41,376 nt of DNA from Herbaspirillum sp. (GCA_028291765.1 JAQGNR010000155.1:1-41376), one strand, 5' to 3'; counted from the stretch's first letter, positions 21,209 through 30,487 are shown. Numbers and translations are program-made. Notes: a model not told the origin generated them from the letters alone.

Positions 21209-22465
21209 ATGCTTACCGACACCGCACTCCGAAACCTCAAGCCTGGCGCGGCTCCGTACAAGCTCGCCGACCGTGACGGTATGTACGTCACGGTATCAAC
21301 GGCAGGAACGATCGCTTTCCGCTACGACTACCGTCTCAACGGGCGCCGGGAGACGCTGACCATCGGCCGGTACGGGCCGGCCGGTATCTCGCTGGCAATG
21401 GCTCGGGAAAAGCTGCTGGATGCCAAGCGGGCAATCGGCAGCGGCAAGTCCCCAGCCATGGAGAAGCAGCGCGAAAAACGCCGTCTGACCGAGGCCAAGA
21501 ATTTCGGCGAATTTACCGTCAAGTGGCTGGCAGGTGCCAAGATGGCGGAGACCACGCGCTCGATGCGCAAGAGCATCATCGACCGCGACATCACCCCAGT
21601 TTTCAAAAACCGGCTGCTTGGCGAGATCGGTGCTGATGATCTGCGAGCGCTCTGCCAGAAGGTCAAGGCCCGGGGAGCGCCGGCCACCGCCGTCCACGTC
21701 CGTGACATCGTCAAACAGATCTACGTCTTTGCGATCCTGCACGGTGAGAAGGTCGCCAACCCTGCTGACGACGTGGGGGCGGCATCCATTGCCACGTTTG
21801 TTCCGAAGGACCGGGCGCTTACGCCAACCGAAATCCGGTTGATGCATCGCCAAATGGAGTCAGTGGCGACATACCCCACCATCCGGCTGGCGCTGCGAAT
21901 GATCCTCCTCACCCTGGTGCGTAAGAGTGAGTTGATCCAGGCTACTTGGGATGAGGTCGATTTTGAAGCGGCCCTATGGACCATTCCGAAGTCCCGCATG
22001 AAGGGTCGCAATCCACACAACGTCTATCTATCCAGGCAAGCACTCGACATCATGGTGGCGTTGCACACATGCGCCGGCGGCTCCAAGTATGTACTGCCGT
22101 CGCGTTACGACGCCGATCGGTGCATGTCCCAAGCAACCCTGAATCGCGTCACGCAGATCGTCGCTGAGCGGGCGAAGACTGCAGGCTTACCCCTGGAGCC
22201 TTTTACCGTGCATGACTTGCGGCGAACCGGATCGACGCTGCTCAATGAGGTGGGTTTCAACCGGGACTGGATCGAGAAGTGCTTGGCGCACGAGGATGGG
22301 CGGTCGTCGCGCGCGGTCTACAACAAAGCAGAGTACGCCGAGCAGCGCCGGCACATGCTGCAGGAATGGGCGAATATGGTTGATGCTTGGGTGGAGGGCG
22401 GTGGTTATACGGCCACGCTGCTTCCGGCATCGCTGTCGGTGCCTACGTTACGGGCGCTTGTTTGA
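21209..22465 (+). CDS. Tyrosine-type site-specific integrase, P4-like
   Basis: Catalyses integration and excision of the element, presumably at the guaA 3' end. The 418-aa protein begins MLTDTALRNLKPGAAPYKLADRDGMYV, the DUF4102-type arm-binding domain of P4-like integrases. A SAM-like core-binding domain follows (about 95-180). The catalytic domain has the first Arg in LVRKSELIQATWDEVD, HDLRRTGSTLLNEVG, the second His in CLAHEDGRSSRAVYN and the Tyr of AVYNKAEYAEQRR. The start at 21209 is preferred because AGGAGA lies about 10 bases upstream. A TTG at 21170 would overlap the repeat TGACGGTAA. Its 3' end overlaps the AlpA-like gene. Confidence 0.93.
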   Translation: MLTDTALRNLKPGAAPYKLADRDGMYVTVSTAGTIAFRYDYRLNGRRETLTIGRYGPAGISLAMAREKLLDAKRAIGSGKSPAMEKQREKRRLTEAKNFGEFTVKWLAGAKMAETTRSMRKSIIDRDITPVFKNRLLGEIGADDLRALCQKVKARGAPATAVHVRDIVKQIYVFAILHGEKVANPADDVGAASIATFVPKDRALTPTEIRLMHRQMESVATYPTIRLALRMILLTLVRKSELIQATWDEVDFEAALWTIPKSRMKGRNPHNVYLSRQALDIMVALHTCAGGSKYVLPSRYDADRCMSQATLNRVTQIVAERAKTAGLPLEPFTVHDLRRTGSTLLNEVGFNRDWIEKCLAHEDGRSSRAVYNKAEYAEQRRHMLQEWANMVDAWVEGGGYTATLLPASLSVPTLRALV

Positions 22466-22826
22466 CAGGGTGTCGCTTGCGTTGGCGCACATCCGGCGAA
22501 GGGGCGCGTTTCAGCGCGTCTTTATCCGAGGCTTGGCGGCGCGCCGCCAGCCAGGCTTCCACTTCAGCGAGATCCCATACCACGCAACGCGGCGTCAGAT
22601 TGAAGCGCCTCGGAAATTCGCCACGACGCTCCATGTCGTAGATCGTCGTATCGGCAAGCGGGACCAACTGGTGCAGTTCTGTCCGGCGGATGGTGCGGCG
22701 GAAGGGAAGAGGGCGCGCAACGACAAGTTGGGGGCGCTCTTCGTACCCGTCCACGCCACGGGGCGGTTCGGCAGACGTGTTGCGAACATCGATGCGGTCG
22801 AGTTGGCTGGAATCTTGGTTATCCAT
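22443..22826 (-). CDS. AlpA-like excisionase/transcription regulator
   Basis: Small DNA-binding protein of 127 aa. The central part (about 55-100) has the MerR-like helix-turn-helix of AlpA: RRTELHQLVPLADTTIYDMERRGEFPRRF, then CVVWDLAEVEAWLAAR. AlpA relatives in P4-type elements regulate the integrase gene or act as recombination directionality factors. The start at 22826 is preceded by GGGGAG. Both tails are longer than the typical 70-aa family member and of low complexity. It is convergent with the integrase, overlapping it by 23 bases, and divergent from the AbiE operon. Confidence 0.85.
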   Translation of the reverse strand: MDNQDSSQLDRIDVRNTSAEPPRGVDGYEERPQLVVARPLPFRRTIRRTELHQLVPLADTTIYDMERRGEFPRRFNLTPRCVVWDLAEVEAWLAARRQASDKDALKRAPSPDVRQRKRHPVKQAPVT

Positions 22827-22968
22827 CTTTTGCTCCCCCACGGGACGATGCTTGATGAGCCATCGTGCGGAATTGGTCACGTAGAGCAATGGTGACTATC
22901 AATAGCCTTATGGACAACTCGCTGGGGCGTACTCTGGCAGGGAGCCGCCAACTCGCCCATCAGCCGAC

Positions 22969-22997
22969 TTGACAAGTGTCAGAAGTTTTTGTATATT
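22969..22997 (+). promoter_or_regulatory. Sigma-70 promoter of the abiE operon with overlapping palindrome
   Basis: TTGACA (22969-22974) and TATATT (22992-22997) are separated by 17 bases. TGACA-AG-TGTCA (22970-22981) is an inverted repeat over the -35 box. AGGAG at 23008-23012 precedes the start. AbiEi antitoxins are known to bind inverted repeats in their own promoters, so this palindrome is a candidate operator. Confidence 0.75.
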
Positions 22998-23021
22998 TCT
23001 ACCAAATAGGAGCGTTTCGTC

Positions 23022-23618
23022 ATGCAAACCATTGCCAAGCAAGTGCTGGAATACGCAGCCGGATTGCCGGAAGGCACTCCTTTGGTTGCGAAAGAGCTTC
23101 TGCATTTGGGTGGCAGGGCTGCCGTCGATCAGGTGCTCTCTCGCCTGGTGAAGCGCGGTGCCTTGCTGCGGGCTGGGCGAGGTATTTATGTCTTGCCCGT
23201 GGAGAGCCGTTTCGGAACGCATGCGCCGTCCACCAGCAAAATGGTCGAGGGACTGGCCAGCCAGCGTGGGGAAACAATCGTGCCCCATGGAGCAGCCGCA
23301 GCCAATGCGCTTGGCCTCACCACTCAAGTGCCAATGAAGGCCATCTATCTGACATCCGGCCGTAATCGGCGTCTGAAGGTCGGCGCGCAAACAGTCGAGT
23401 TCCGGCACGCGCCCATCTGGCAACTGATCTTTCCTGGCCGCCCGGCGGGAGAGGTAGTGCGGGCGCTCGCTTGGCTGGGGCCTGAGAAGGCTGGTGAAGC
23501 ACTACGCAAGCTTCGGTCCAAACTGCAACCTTCCGAACTCGAAGAAGTCGCATCGGCGCGTGCGCGCCTGCCGACCTGGATGGCGCAAGAAGTTAGCGCT
23601 TTGCTGGCGCATGGCTGA
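23022..23618 (+). CDS. AbiEi-type antitoxin/regulator (DUF6088-like)
   Basis: Antitoxin and probable autorepressor of an AbiE type IV toxin-antitoxin system. The 198-aa protein has an N-terminal winged helix (about 1-60: VAKELLHLGGRAAVDQVLSRLVKRGALLRAGRGIYVLP). The C-terminal antitoxin domain includes IVPHGAAAANALGLTTQVP and YLTSGRNRRLKVGAQTVEFRHAP, typical of this family. The last eight bases overlap the AbiEii gene (ATGGCTGA), implying coupled translation. It lies behind a strong promoter, divergent from the AlpA-like gene. Confidence 0.9.
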   Translation: MQTIAKQVLEYAAGLPEGTPLVAKELLHLGGRAAVDQVLSRLVKRGALLRAGRGIYVLPVESRFGTHAPSTSKMVEGLASQRGETIVPHGAAAANALGLTTQVPMKAIYLTSGRNRRLKVGAQTVEFRHAPIWQLIFPGRPAGEVVRALAWLGPEKAGEALRKLRSKLQPSELEEVASARARLPTWMAQEVSALLAHG

Positions 23619-24657
23619 GTTTTTCGAACTCTCCACTGGTGAGCGTCTGGAGGCGCTCAACGCTGCTGCCAGCAGTTCCGGCCGTCTGCCTCATCTGCTT
23701 GAAAAAGATATCTGGGTCGTCTGGTCGTTGCGACACCTGTTTGATGGTCCCCATGCCGGTCATCTGGTCTTCAAGGGTGGCACATCTCTATCCAAGGCCT
23801 ATGGTGTCATCCGCCGGTTTTCGGAGGATGTCGACTTGACCTATGACATCCGCGCGATTGCAGGTGATTTAGTTGGAAACGCCGACGCGCCCCTGCCAGT
23901 CAACAAGAGCCAAGAAAAAAAGTGGAGCAAAGAGATTCGGGCGCGTTTGGCCGAATGGGTTGCCAGTGAAATCGTGCCGAGGCTCAAGCAGGATCTTGAG
24001 CAAAAATCTCTGCCCGCATCGGTACGCGCCGAAGACGACAAGGTCTTTATCGACTACGTTCCTTTGACCGCAGGTACGGGCTACGTTGCCCCGGCTGTGA
24101 TGTTGGAGTTCGGTGCCCGCTCCACTGGCGAGCCCAGCGAACCACGCCTCATTCAATGCGATGCGGCCGCATATCTGCCGATGCTCGTATTTCCGACCGC
24201 CACGCCGCAGGTGATGCGCGCTGAACGTACCTTCTGGGAGAAGGCCACGGCGATTCATGTCTTTTGTGCCCAAGGTACTTTCCGTGGCGGGGAACGCTTT
24301 GCGCGTCATTGGCATGACGTGGCTCGGCTTGATACTGCCGGATTCGTAGACGCAGCCATCGCGGACACGGCGCTCGGCAAAGCAGTTGCCGATCACAAGA
24401 GCATTTTCTTCGCAGAGAAATCCCCGCACGGCGAACTGATCGACTACCACGCGGCAGTTTCTGGCGGCCTGCAGCTTGTACCTGACGACGGGGCGCTGGC
24501 AACGCTGGCTTCCGACTATCAGCATATGGTCGATGACGGCTTGTTTCTCGATGACGCCGAGCCTTTCGAGGCCTTGCTGCAACGATGCCGAGTCATTCAG
24601 CAAAAGGCAAATGCACCATCGTCTCTGGAAGAAGCACCTTCCGGCGTACCTGCGTAG
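23611..24657 (+). CDS. AbiEii-type nucleotidyltransferase toxin
   Basis: Toxin half of the AbiE pair, 348 aa. Characterised relatives are nucleotidyltransferases that modify tRNA 3' ends or otherwise arrest growth during phage infection. The polymerase-beta-type signature is present: FKGGTSLSKAYGVIRRFSEDVDLTYD (about 54-79, with the two Asp of the metal site). The family's second motif ERTFWEKATAIHVF also appears. The start at 23611 is chosen from the ATGGCTGA overlap with the antitoxin. The frame is open upstream but only as a shadow of abiEi. Confidence 0.92.
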   Translation: MAEFFELSTGERLEALNAAASSSGRLPHLLEKDIWVVWSLRHLFDGPHAGHLVFKGGTSLSKAYGVIRRFSEDVDLTYDIRAIAGDLVGNADAPLPVNKSQEKKWSKEIRARLAEWVASEIVPRLKQDLEQKSLPASVRAEDDKVFIDYVPLTAGTGYVAPAVMLEFGARSTGEPSEPRLIQCDAAAYLPMLVFPTATPQVMRAERTFWEKATAIHVFCAQGTFRGGERFARHWHDVARLDTAGFVDAAIADTALGKAVADHKSIFFAEKSPHGELIDYHAAVSGGLQLVPDDGALATLASDYQHMVDDGLFLDDAEPFEALLQRCRVIQQKANAPSSLEEAPSGVPA

Positions 24658-24693
24658 GCACCGTCATTACGAACCCGAACTAATGGAGTTTCT

Positions 24694-27333
24694 ATGTCTC
24701 AAGCGGCATTCAATATTTTCGATGCACTGTCCGCTTGGGGCAAGACCCTGCCGAATTGGCAGTGTTGCCTATTGACCAAATTGGTCGGAGCGGTCGAGCT
24801 TCCTGATGCTGCTTTGGATGAGGTGTACACCGAGTACCTGATTGATCAGAAGCTGGTGGCTTCGGAGTCGCCGCGCGCAACGTGGGACCTGGTCTTGCCG
24901 CAGTTCCAGGGCAGCGCGCACGCGGTTGCCAGCCCTATGACCGCAATGACAGGGTTGTCCGGTGTCAATGCACTTGCCGCTGGCGAGACGCTGACCTTCG
25001 GGCCTAAGCTCACGGTAGTCTATGGTCCCAATGGTGCAGGCAAGTCGGGCTATGCGCGCGTGTTTAAGGCGGCATGTTTCACCCGCTCCAAGCAGATCGG
25101 CATCCTGGGTGATGTAAAGCTTGCGAAGCACAAGCAGCCTAGGCCGAACGCCACCTTCACCTTCGATGACGGCTCCAGCACGTCGTTCGTCCACAAAGAG
25201 CCCTGCCAGAGGTTACGCGACAACTTCGCGGTCTTTGACTCGACCTGTATTCGCGTCCATCTGGATGACCGCAATGCGTTCCAGGTGATGCCCTACCTGT
25301 TCGATGTCTTTCCGCGCATGGTGGAGGCTTTCGGCAAACTCCAACGCAAGCTTCGCGATGACATCACTCAGCGTTCTCCGGTCACGGACAAGTTCGCGCT
25401 TCAGGGCGGCACCTCCGAGGTTGCCACCTTGTTGGCGACTCTGACGGTGCGCACGGACCTGGTTCGACTGAAGGCCCTTGCAGTATTCGGTGCAGTGGAA
25501 GCCGCCCGCCTTGAGGCTGTGGTACAGCAGCTTGCGACGCTCAGGACCACTGACCCCAAAGAGATCATTCGGAAGAATGAACAGCGGATCGTCGATCTGA
25601 ATACGCTGAAGGCGTCCCTTACAGCCCTGCTCGTAGGAGTTTCAACCGAGCTGGTGGAGGACATTGCTAGAGTCATCGGGCAGGTTCAGACGCTGTCCGA
25701 AAGGGCTGCGGCCTTATCTGCCGCGCAGTTGGGCGAGGAGCCTGTTCAACCGATCGGCACGGCAGCATGGCGCGAACTGCTGTCGGCGGCCATCACCTTC
25801 AACGCGGAAGCCTACCCGGGCGAGCCGTTCCCTCCGAATGTGGATGATGCCCGTTGCGTGCTCTGCCATCAAGTGCTGGATGAGGACAGTGCCGCTCGCC
25901 TCGCTCGGTTCTATCAGGTCGCCAGCAGCGACGTCGAAGCCCAGTTGACCCAGGGAAAGGCGACGTTGGCTGCGTATGGCGTGACGCTGGGCGAGGTGAG
26001 CATTGCCTTCTTTGCTGAGGGAAGCGTCGCGCGCCGCGCGCTGGACGAGTTGGACGCTGAATTGGCATCGGCTATCGCCAACCATGTAGAGGGCTATCGT
26101 GGCGTCATCAAGGCTTTGACCCACATTGTCGTGACGACGTCCGGGCCAGCCTTAAGTGTTTGGGGCCATGACCCGGTTTCCAATCGCGTTGCAGCGCTGG
26201 TCGAACGTTTGGAACTGGACAATGAGGCGCTGCGTCTGAAAGACCCCAAGGTCTTGATTGATTCGCTGACGGTGGAAGAACAGTTGTTGCTTGACCGCAG
26301 GGGACTGGTTGACCAGTATGACGGCATTGCCGCGGCCGTCGCGAATCTTCAGTGGGCGGGCAAGGCGAACACATCTCTCGGTGCGTTTGCCGCGACGCAG
26401 CGCGGCGTGACCAGCAAACAGAAGGCGCTGGCAACAGAGCTGGTGGCGCAGGGATTCATCACCCGCTTCACCGCCAACTGCGCGGCCCTGCAGCTTAAAC
26501 TACCAGTGCAATTCCGCTTTGCCGGCGACGCCGGCACCACAGACCGCAAGATCGAGATTGCTAACGCCATCGTTACCGGCATCGATCCTTCCCAAGTGTT
26601 GAGCGAAGGCGAGCAGACTGCTGCCGCGCTGGCGGATTTTCTCACCGAAGTTGAACTCAATGGATCGTGTCTGGGCGTGGTGTTCGACGATCCGGTGACC
26701 TCGATGGACCACATGCGCAAGGAGGCGATCGCGCAGCGACTGGCCGACGAAGCCACGCGGCGGCAGGTGATCGTTTTCACTCACGACATCATGTTCACGA
26801 ACTACCTGGCCACCGCTGCGGTGGGGAAGGGCGTCGATTTCGCCGGGCGCACGGTTTGGAGAGGTGAGGCTGAAGAGCCGGGCGTTATCGACAGCTTGGC
26901 CTTTCCTCACGAGCACTACGAGGGCGCTGCGCACGACCGGGCAAAAAAACACCTCGATACGGCGCGTCTCCTCGACGGCGACAAGCAGCGCGACGGGTTG
27001 GAAAAGGCTTGCGGCAGTCTGCGTACCGCCTATGAGGACTTCATTCAGAAGAAGCTATTCGGCAATGTCGTGCGTCGATGGCGCGAGAACATTACCTTCA
27101 CGCTCAACCAAGTGTATTTCGATGAGGGCATCGCGGCCCAGGTTCATGCGCGCATGGTGATGTTGTCACGCTACATTGATGCCCATTCGCACTCGCCGGA
27201 CTTTCACGAGGTTCCTCTAACGATCGATGTCGTGGTCGATGAGCTGGCGCAAATGGTGCGCATCAAGGCGGAGTACAACGCGGCGCACAAGGCGTGGGAG
27301 AAGGCGAAACCTCAGGCCGCGACCTTTAGTTGA
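24694..27333 (+). CDS. RloC/PrrC-like SMC-type ATPase with candidate C-terminal tRNase
   Basis: An 879-aa ABC/SMC-like ATPase of the AAA_13 class. Walker A is YGPNGAGKS (110-118). A long helical middle carries a CxxC at 388-391 (CVLC), reminiscent of the zinc hook of RloC. The ABC signature LSEGEQ is at 636-641, Walker B FDDPVTS near 664-670, and the switch His in FTHD (697). The 180-residue C-terminus has R777-x3-E781 (LRTAYEDF) and later R826-x4-H831 (RYIDAH). This resembles the Arg-Glu-His set of PrrC/RloC anticodon nucleases, although the spacing to the His is longer than in PrrC. It lies 36 bases after abiEii. The ATPase call is firm; the tRNase activity is inferred. Confidence 0.8.
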   Translation: MSQAAFNIFDALSAWGKTLPNWQCCLLTKLVGAVELPDAALDEVYTEYLIDQKLVASESPRATWDLVLPQFQGSAHAVASPMTAMTGLSGVNALAAGETLTFGPKLTVVYGPNGAGKSGYARVFKAACFTRSKQIGILGDVKLAKHKQPRPNATFTFDDGSSTSFVHKEPCQRLRDNFAVFDSTCIRVHLDDRNAFQVMPYLFDVFPRMVEAFGKLQRKLRDDITQRSPVTDKFALQGGTSEVATLLATLTVRTDLVRLKALAVFGAVEAARLEAVVQQLATLRTTDPKEIIRKNEQRIVDLNTLKASLTALLVGVSTELVEDIARVIGQVQTLSERAAALSAAQLGEEPVQPIGTAAWRELLSAAITFNAEAYPGEPFPPNVDDARCVLCHQVLDEDSAARLARFYQVASSDVEAQLTQGKATLAAYGVTLGEVSIAFFAEGSVARRALDELDAELASAIANHVEGYRGVIKALTHIVVTTSGPALSVWGHDPVSNRVAALVERLELDNEALRLKDPKVLIDSLTVEEQLLLDRRGLVDQYDGIAAAVANLQWAGKANTSLGAFAATQRGVTSKQKALATELVAQGFITRFTANCAALQLKLPVQFRFAGDAGTTDRKIEIANAIVTGIDPSQVLSEGEQTAAALADFLTEVELNGSCLGVVFDDPVTSMDHMRKEAIAQRLADEATRRQVIVFTHDIMFTNYLATAAVGKGVDFAGRTVWRGEAEEPGVIDSLAFPHEHYEGAAHDRAKKHLDTARLLDGDKQRDGLEKACGSLRTAYEDFIQKKLFGNVVRRWRENITFTLNQVYFDEGIAAQVHARMVMLSRYIDAHSHSPDFHEVPLTIDVVVDELAQMVRIKAEYNAAHKAWEKAKPQAATFS

Positions 27334-27397
27334 TAACGTTGGAGACATGCTAATCCCACCATTAAATCCGAACAAGCTATGTTTATGAGGAGACGAC

Positions 27398-28213
27398 GTG
27401 ACACAGAGCCATACTGACGACGATTATTATGTCGATGGAGAGGAGCATAACGACGGGCCGCGCTATCTCGCGCCTGCCGACATCTCTGCTGGTCGATTGC
27501 ATCTGGCGCTCGGACAGCTTTGCTTTTTACAGTCGGATCCTTATTTTCGCACGCAGGCTTTCAATCTCGACATGACGGACAGGTTCATCATGGAACTTGA
27601 GTACGCCACATTGCGCGAATGGTTCGACACCGAAAGCACTCCACCGGAGGCATATTTCCTTGGTGCTCAATCGCAAATGTGGATCTTCGCTGCCTACGAA
27701 TTGCAACGATCTTGGCGCGAGTGGGCCAGCGAGATCAAGAAATGGTCTGCCACTGGTGGCTTGAATCACAAGCTTGCATCGATGAAAAGCCAAGCTGAAG
27801 ACTTCAGCCACTTTGGCATTGAAGCCAAAATTGACCAACTGGAGGAAGTGATTGCCAAACCAGAGCTGGTTCCTTTGATAGTGGCGCATCTGGATCACAC
27901 ATACACTTCCTTCAAGATGCTGGAATTTCTGCGCGTTGCGTTGGCAAAGAATCAGGTCAGTGGGAAACCGAAATTGATACCATCGATGCCGACCCATGGC
28001 CGGATCAATAAGGAATGTGGGGCATTGGATTATGAACTTCAGAACGGGAAGTACATCATCGGGCAGATGAGCCGCCGAGACGTAGCGGATGCCATACGCG
28101 GGCTTGATCTCGCAGCGGCGCCTCCATCCAAGGAGGATTTGGCTTCCTTCGATGCCTATATAAAAGGGCCAAGCAGCGAAACCTTCTTGCAGATGGGACG
28201 TGACCTGCGCTAG
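27398..28213 (+). CDS. Unknown 271-aa protein in the defence cluster
   Basis: No family was recognised. The protein is soluble, acidic at the N-terminus (SHTDDDYYVDGEEHNDG) and mostly helical. Trp-rich segments occur at about 90-125 (MWIFAAYELQRSWREWASEIKKW). The latter half has PTHGRINKECGALDYELQNGKYIIGQMSRRDVADAIRGL. The start is GTG at 27398, supported by GAGGAGA just upstream. It lies between the RloC-like ATPase (64 bases before) and the GHKL protein (86 bases after). It could be a partner of either. Confidence 0.7.
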   Translation: MTQSHTDDDYYVDGEEHNDGPRYLAPADISAGRLHLALGQLCFLQSDPYFRTQAFNLDMTDRFIMELEYATLREWFDTESTPPEAYFLGAQSQMWIFAAYELQRSWREWASEIKKWSATGGLNHKLASMKSQAEDFSHFGIEAKIDQLEEVIAKPELVPLIVAHLDHTYTSFKMLEFLRVALAKNQVSGKPKLIPSMPTHGRINKECGALDYELQNGKYIIGQMSRRDVADAIRGLDLAAAPPSKEDLASFDAYIKGPSSETFLQMGRDLR

Positions 28214-28299
28214 ACACTTGATACGCGACATTTTGAATATTAGTTCGGATGATGTCGTGCTGTCGATAGACCAATAAAAAGATAACTCAAGGATAAAAA

Positions 28300-30300
28300 A
28301 TGCTGGCAAACATTAAGGGATTGGTCGATCGGTTGGAAATGTCTCAGGCCAAGGCTATGATGCCGCTCTTTGAGGCCATATCGAACGCGATCGATGCCAT
28401 TGAAGAACATCGAAACGGTTTCTCAAACCACCTGGTTCGCATACGGCTAGTAGCGACACACGATCTGGCTCATCAAGGAGGTGATGATGTTTTAGTGCTT
28501 GACGGCTTTGATATCGCAGATGATGGAGTTGGCTTTGATGACGCCAATTTGGCTTCGTTTCAGGAGGCGCACACGCTTTCAAAGGTTAAGGTTGGCGGCA
28601 AGGGAGTCGGGCGCTTTACCTTCCTGAAGGTATTTTCGAGCGTGCAAATTCGAAGCGTCTTTCAGCGCCGAAGCGAAACTCTTTTGCGTGAATTTGAGTT
28701 CTCTATCGCGAACGAGTTGAAAGGCGCAGATGACGTAAAGCCTGTGACAGAATCACGGGGAACCACGCTCTCAATGCGTGGTATGGATTCCAAATACAAG
28801 GGCGGCTGGCCTCATGATCCAGCCATTATCGCGGAGCGAATCCTCGCGCATTTTCTTATTCGATTCGCAGCGCGTTCGTGCCCGCCTATGGTACTGGAAT
28901 CACCCGGGCATGCATCCATTAACCTTCATGCTCTCTTTCAATCGACTGTGCTGTCGCACATTGAGGAGAGGTTCTTTGATGTGCTAGGTCATACCTTCGC
29001 GCTACAAGCATATCGACACCGCGATGGTCGCTCTCGACACGACCTGTACTTGTGCGCGAATGGGCGAGAAGTCACGACAAACAAGCTGCGTGATCTTCTG
29101 CCTGAGCTACCAGAACGCCTGCTGGACGGCGATCAGGAGCCGTACACGTTGATCGTCCTCGTCACAGGGGAATATCTCGACGATCACGCCAACCAAGAGC
29201 GAACGAGAATTTCCTTCCAGTCCGACGATGAACCAGATTTGGACGAAACGCTTGTGTCACGCCAGGCGCTCAATCGCGGCATTGTGGAAACACTACGCCC
29301 GTTGCTTTCGGATGACCTGAAATCGACAAACGAAGACAAGCGCCTTCAAATCGAAAAATTCGTCGAACAGGCCCCAGAATACCGCGCGTTAACCCATCCA
29401 CGCTACAAAGATCTGATCGAGCAACGCATTCAGCCTGGACTGCCAACTGAGAAACTCGACGAGGCACTACTTCATGTGAAGCGGGATGTTGAGGACTCGG
29501 TGCGCAAGGAAGTGCGACATGTGGCTGCGTTGTTTGAAACCGAAACGTTTGAGCAGTATCAAGAACGATTTCAAGTTGTGGCGGAACAAGCCAATGAGCT
29601 GGGGAAGGCCCAGCTAGCAGCTTACGTTGCACACCGCCGGACCATTCTTGATCTTGTGAGCCAGAGTCTCAAGAAGGTGCGCACCGACGACAAGTATCCA
29701 TTTGAAAAGGTCCTGCACAAGATGATCTTCCCGATGGGCGTCACCTCGAAAGATATTTTCTTTGAGCAGCAGAACCTGTGGGTCATTGATGAACGGCTGT
29801 GCTATCACACCCTTCTTACGTCCGACAAGAAGCTAAACAGTGTGCCCGGGATGAGAGGAACATCAGGCAAAGAGCCAGACATCTTTGCTTTCTTCTATGA
29901 CACGCCGATCGGCGTAGCGGAATCGGACAATTTGCCCAGCGGGGGTGTCATCATCATCGAGTTTAAAAGACCCGGACGAGACGATTACGACAAAGACCCT
30001 GCGGATCAGATCATTCAACGTTTCCGGGAAATCAGTGATGGCAATGTAAACGACGTTGATGGACGTCAGATCAACCCGGCGAATCTTAGATTTACCGGAT
30101 ACCTGATTGCCGATCTAAAACCCTCTCTGCATAAACAGGTCTACGGGCGGTATCACAAGACTGCGGACAGTGAAGGCTATTTCTTTAACCTAGCTGCCGG
30201 AAATGGTTGTATCGAAATTATCTCTTACGATAAGTTAGTCAAGGACGCCGAGCGCAGAAACCGTATTCTGTTCGACAAACTTGGCCTCCATAAGCACTGA
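28300..30300 (+). CDS. GHKL ATPase fused to a PD-(D/E)xK nuclease-like domain
   Basis: A 666-aa protein. The N-terminal Hsp90/MutL-type ATP-binding fold has the N box EAISNAIDAIE (25-35), DIADDGVGF (71-79) and GGKGVGRF (99-106). A long central helical region contains the segment EQYQERFQVVAEQANELGKAQ. The C-terminus has EPDIFAFF (525-532) and IIIEFKRPGRDDY (551-563), giving a PD...E-x-K pattern (D527, E554, K556) as in restriction-type nucleases. The start is backed by AAGGA. The fold suggests an ATP-gated nuclease with a defence role, but the substrate is unknown. Nearby base composition looks somewhat more AT-rich than the flanking genes. Confidence 0.75.
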   Translation: MLANIKGLVDRLEMSQAKAMMPLFEAISNAIDAIEEHRNGFSNHLVRIRLVATHDLAHQGGDDVLVLDGFDIADDGVGFDDANLASFQEAHTLSKVKVGGKGVGRFTFLKVFSSVQIRSVFQRRSETLLREFEFSIANELKGADDVKPVTESRGTTLSMRGMDSKYKGGWPHDPAIIAERILAHFLIRFAARSCPPMVLESPGHASINLHALFQSTVLSHIEERFFDVLGHTFALQAYRHRDGRSRHDLYLCANGREVTTNKLRDLLPELPERLLDGDQEPYTLIVLVTGEYLDDHANQERTRISFQSDDEPDLDETLVSRQALNRGIVETLRPLLSDDLKSTNEDKRLQIEKFVEQAPEYRALTHPRYKDLIEQRIQPGLPTEKLDEALLHVKRDVEDSVRKEVRHVAALFETETFEQYQERFQVVAEQANELGKAQLAAYVAHRRTILDLVSQSLKKVRTDDKYPFEKVLHKMIFPMGVTSKDIFFEQQNLWVIDERLCYHTLLTSDKKLNSVPGMRGTSGKEPDIFAFFYDTPIGVAESDNLPSGGVIIIEFKRPGRDDYDKDPADQIIQRFREISDGNVNDVDGRQINPANLRFTGYLIADLKPSLHKQVYGRYHKTADSEGYFFNLAAGNGCIEIISYDKLVKDAERRNRILFDKLGLHKH

Positions 30301-30487
30301 TAGTTGAACACCCCCATTGCTTGCCTTATTTCTGCCATCGAATACGGTGGAGCGCGCCGATGAGCGACATGATGGCAATTTGCATAAAGAGAAACCAGTG
30401 CCTTGTCCGCCGTTCTCAAGGCGATGGGCCTACGGCGGGCGGTGCAGCCATCGGCTGCGTCACGTCACATTGCTTGAAGGTGGATTG
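30301..30487 (+). other. Gap between the GHKL-nuclease and HEPN genes
   Basis: No credible gene is seen. The only notable element is a short hairpin GCAGCC-ATC-GGCTGC at 30444-30458. The gap is large enough for a promoter of the next two-gene unit, but no convincing -35/-10 pair was identified. Confidence 0.4.

Noticed and set aside
30317..30487. N-terminal extension of the HEPN-motif protein
   Set aside because: The added residues are low quality and the ATG at 30488 has AAGGTGG upstream.
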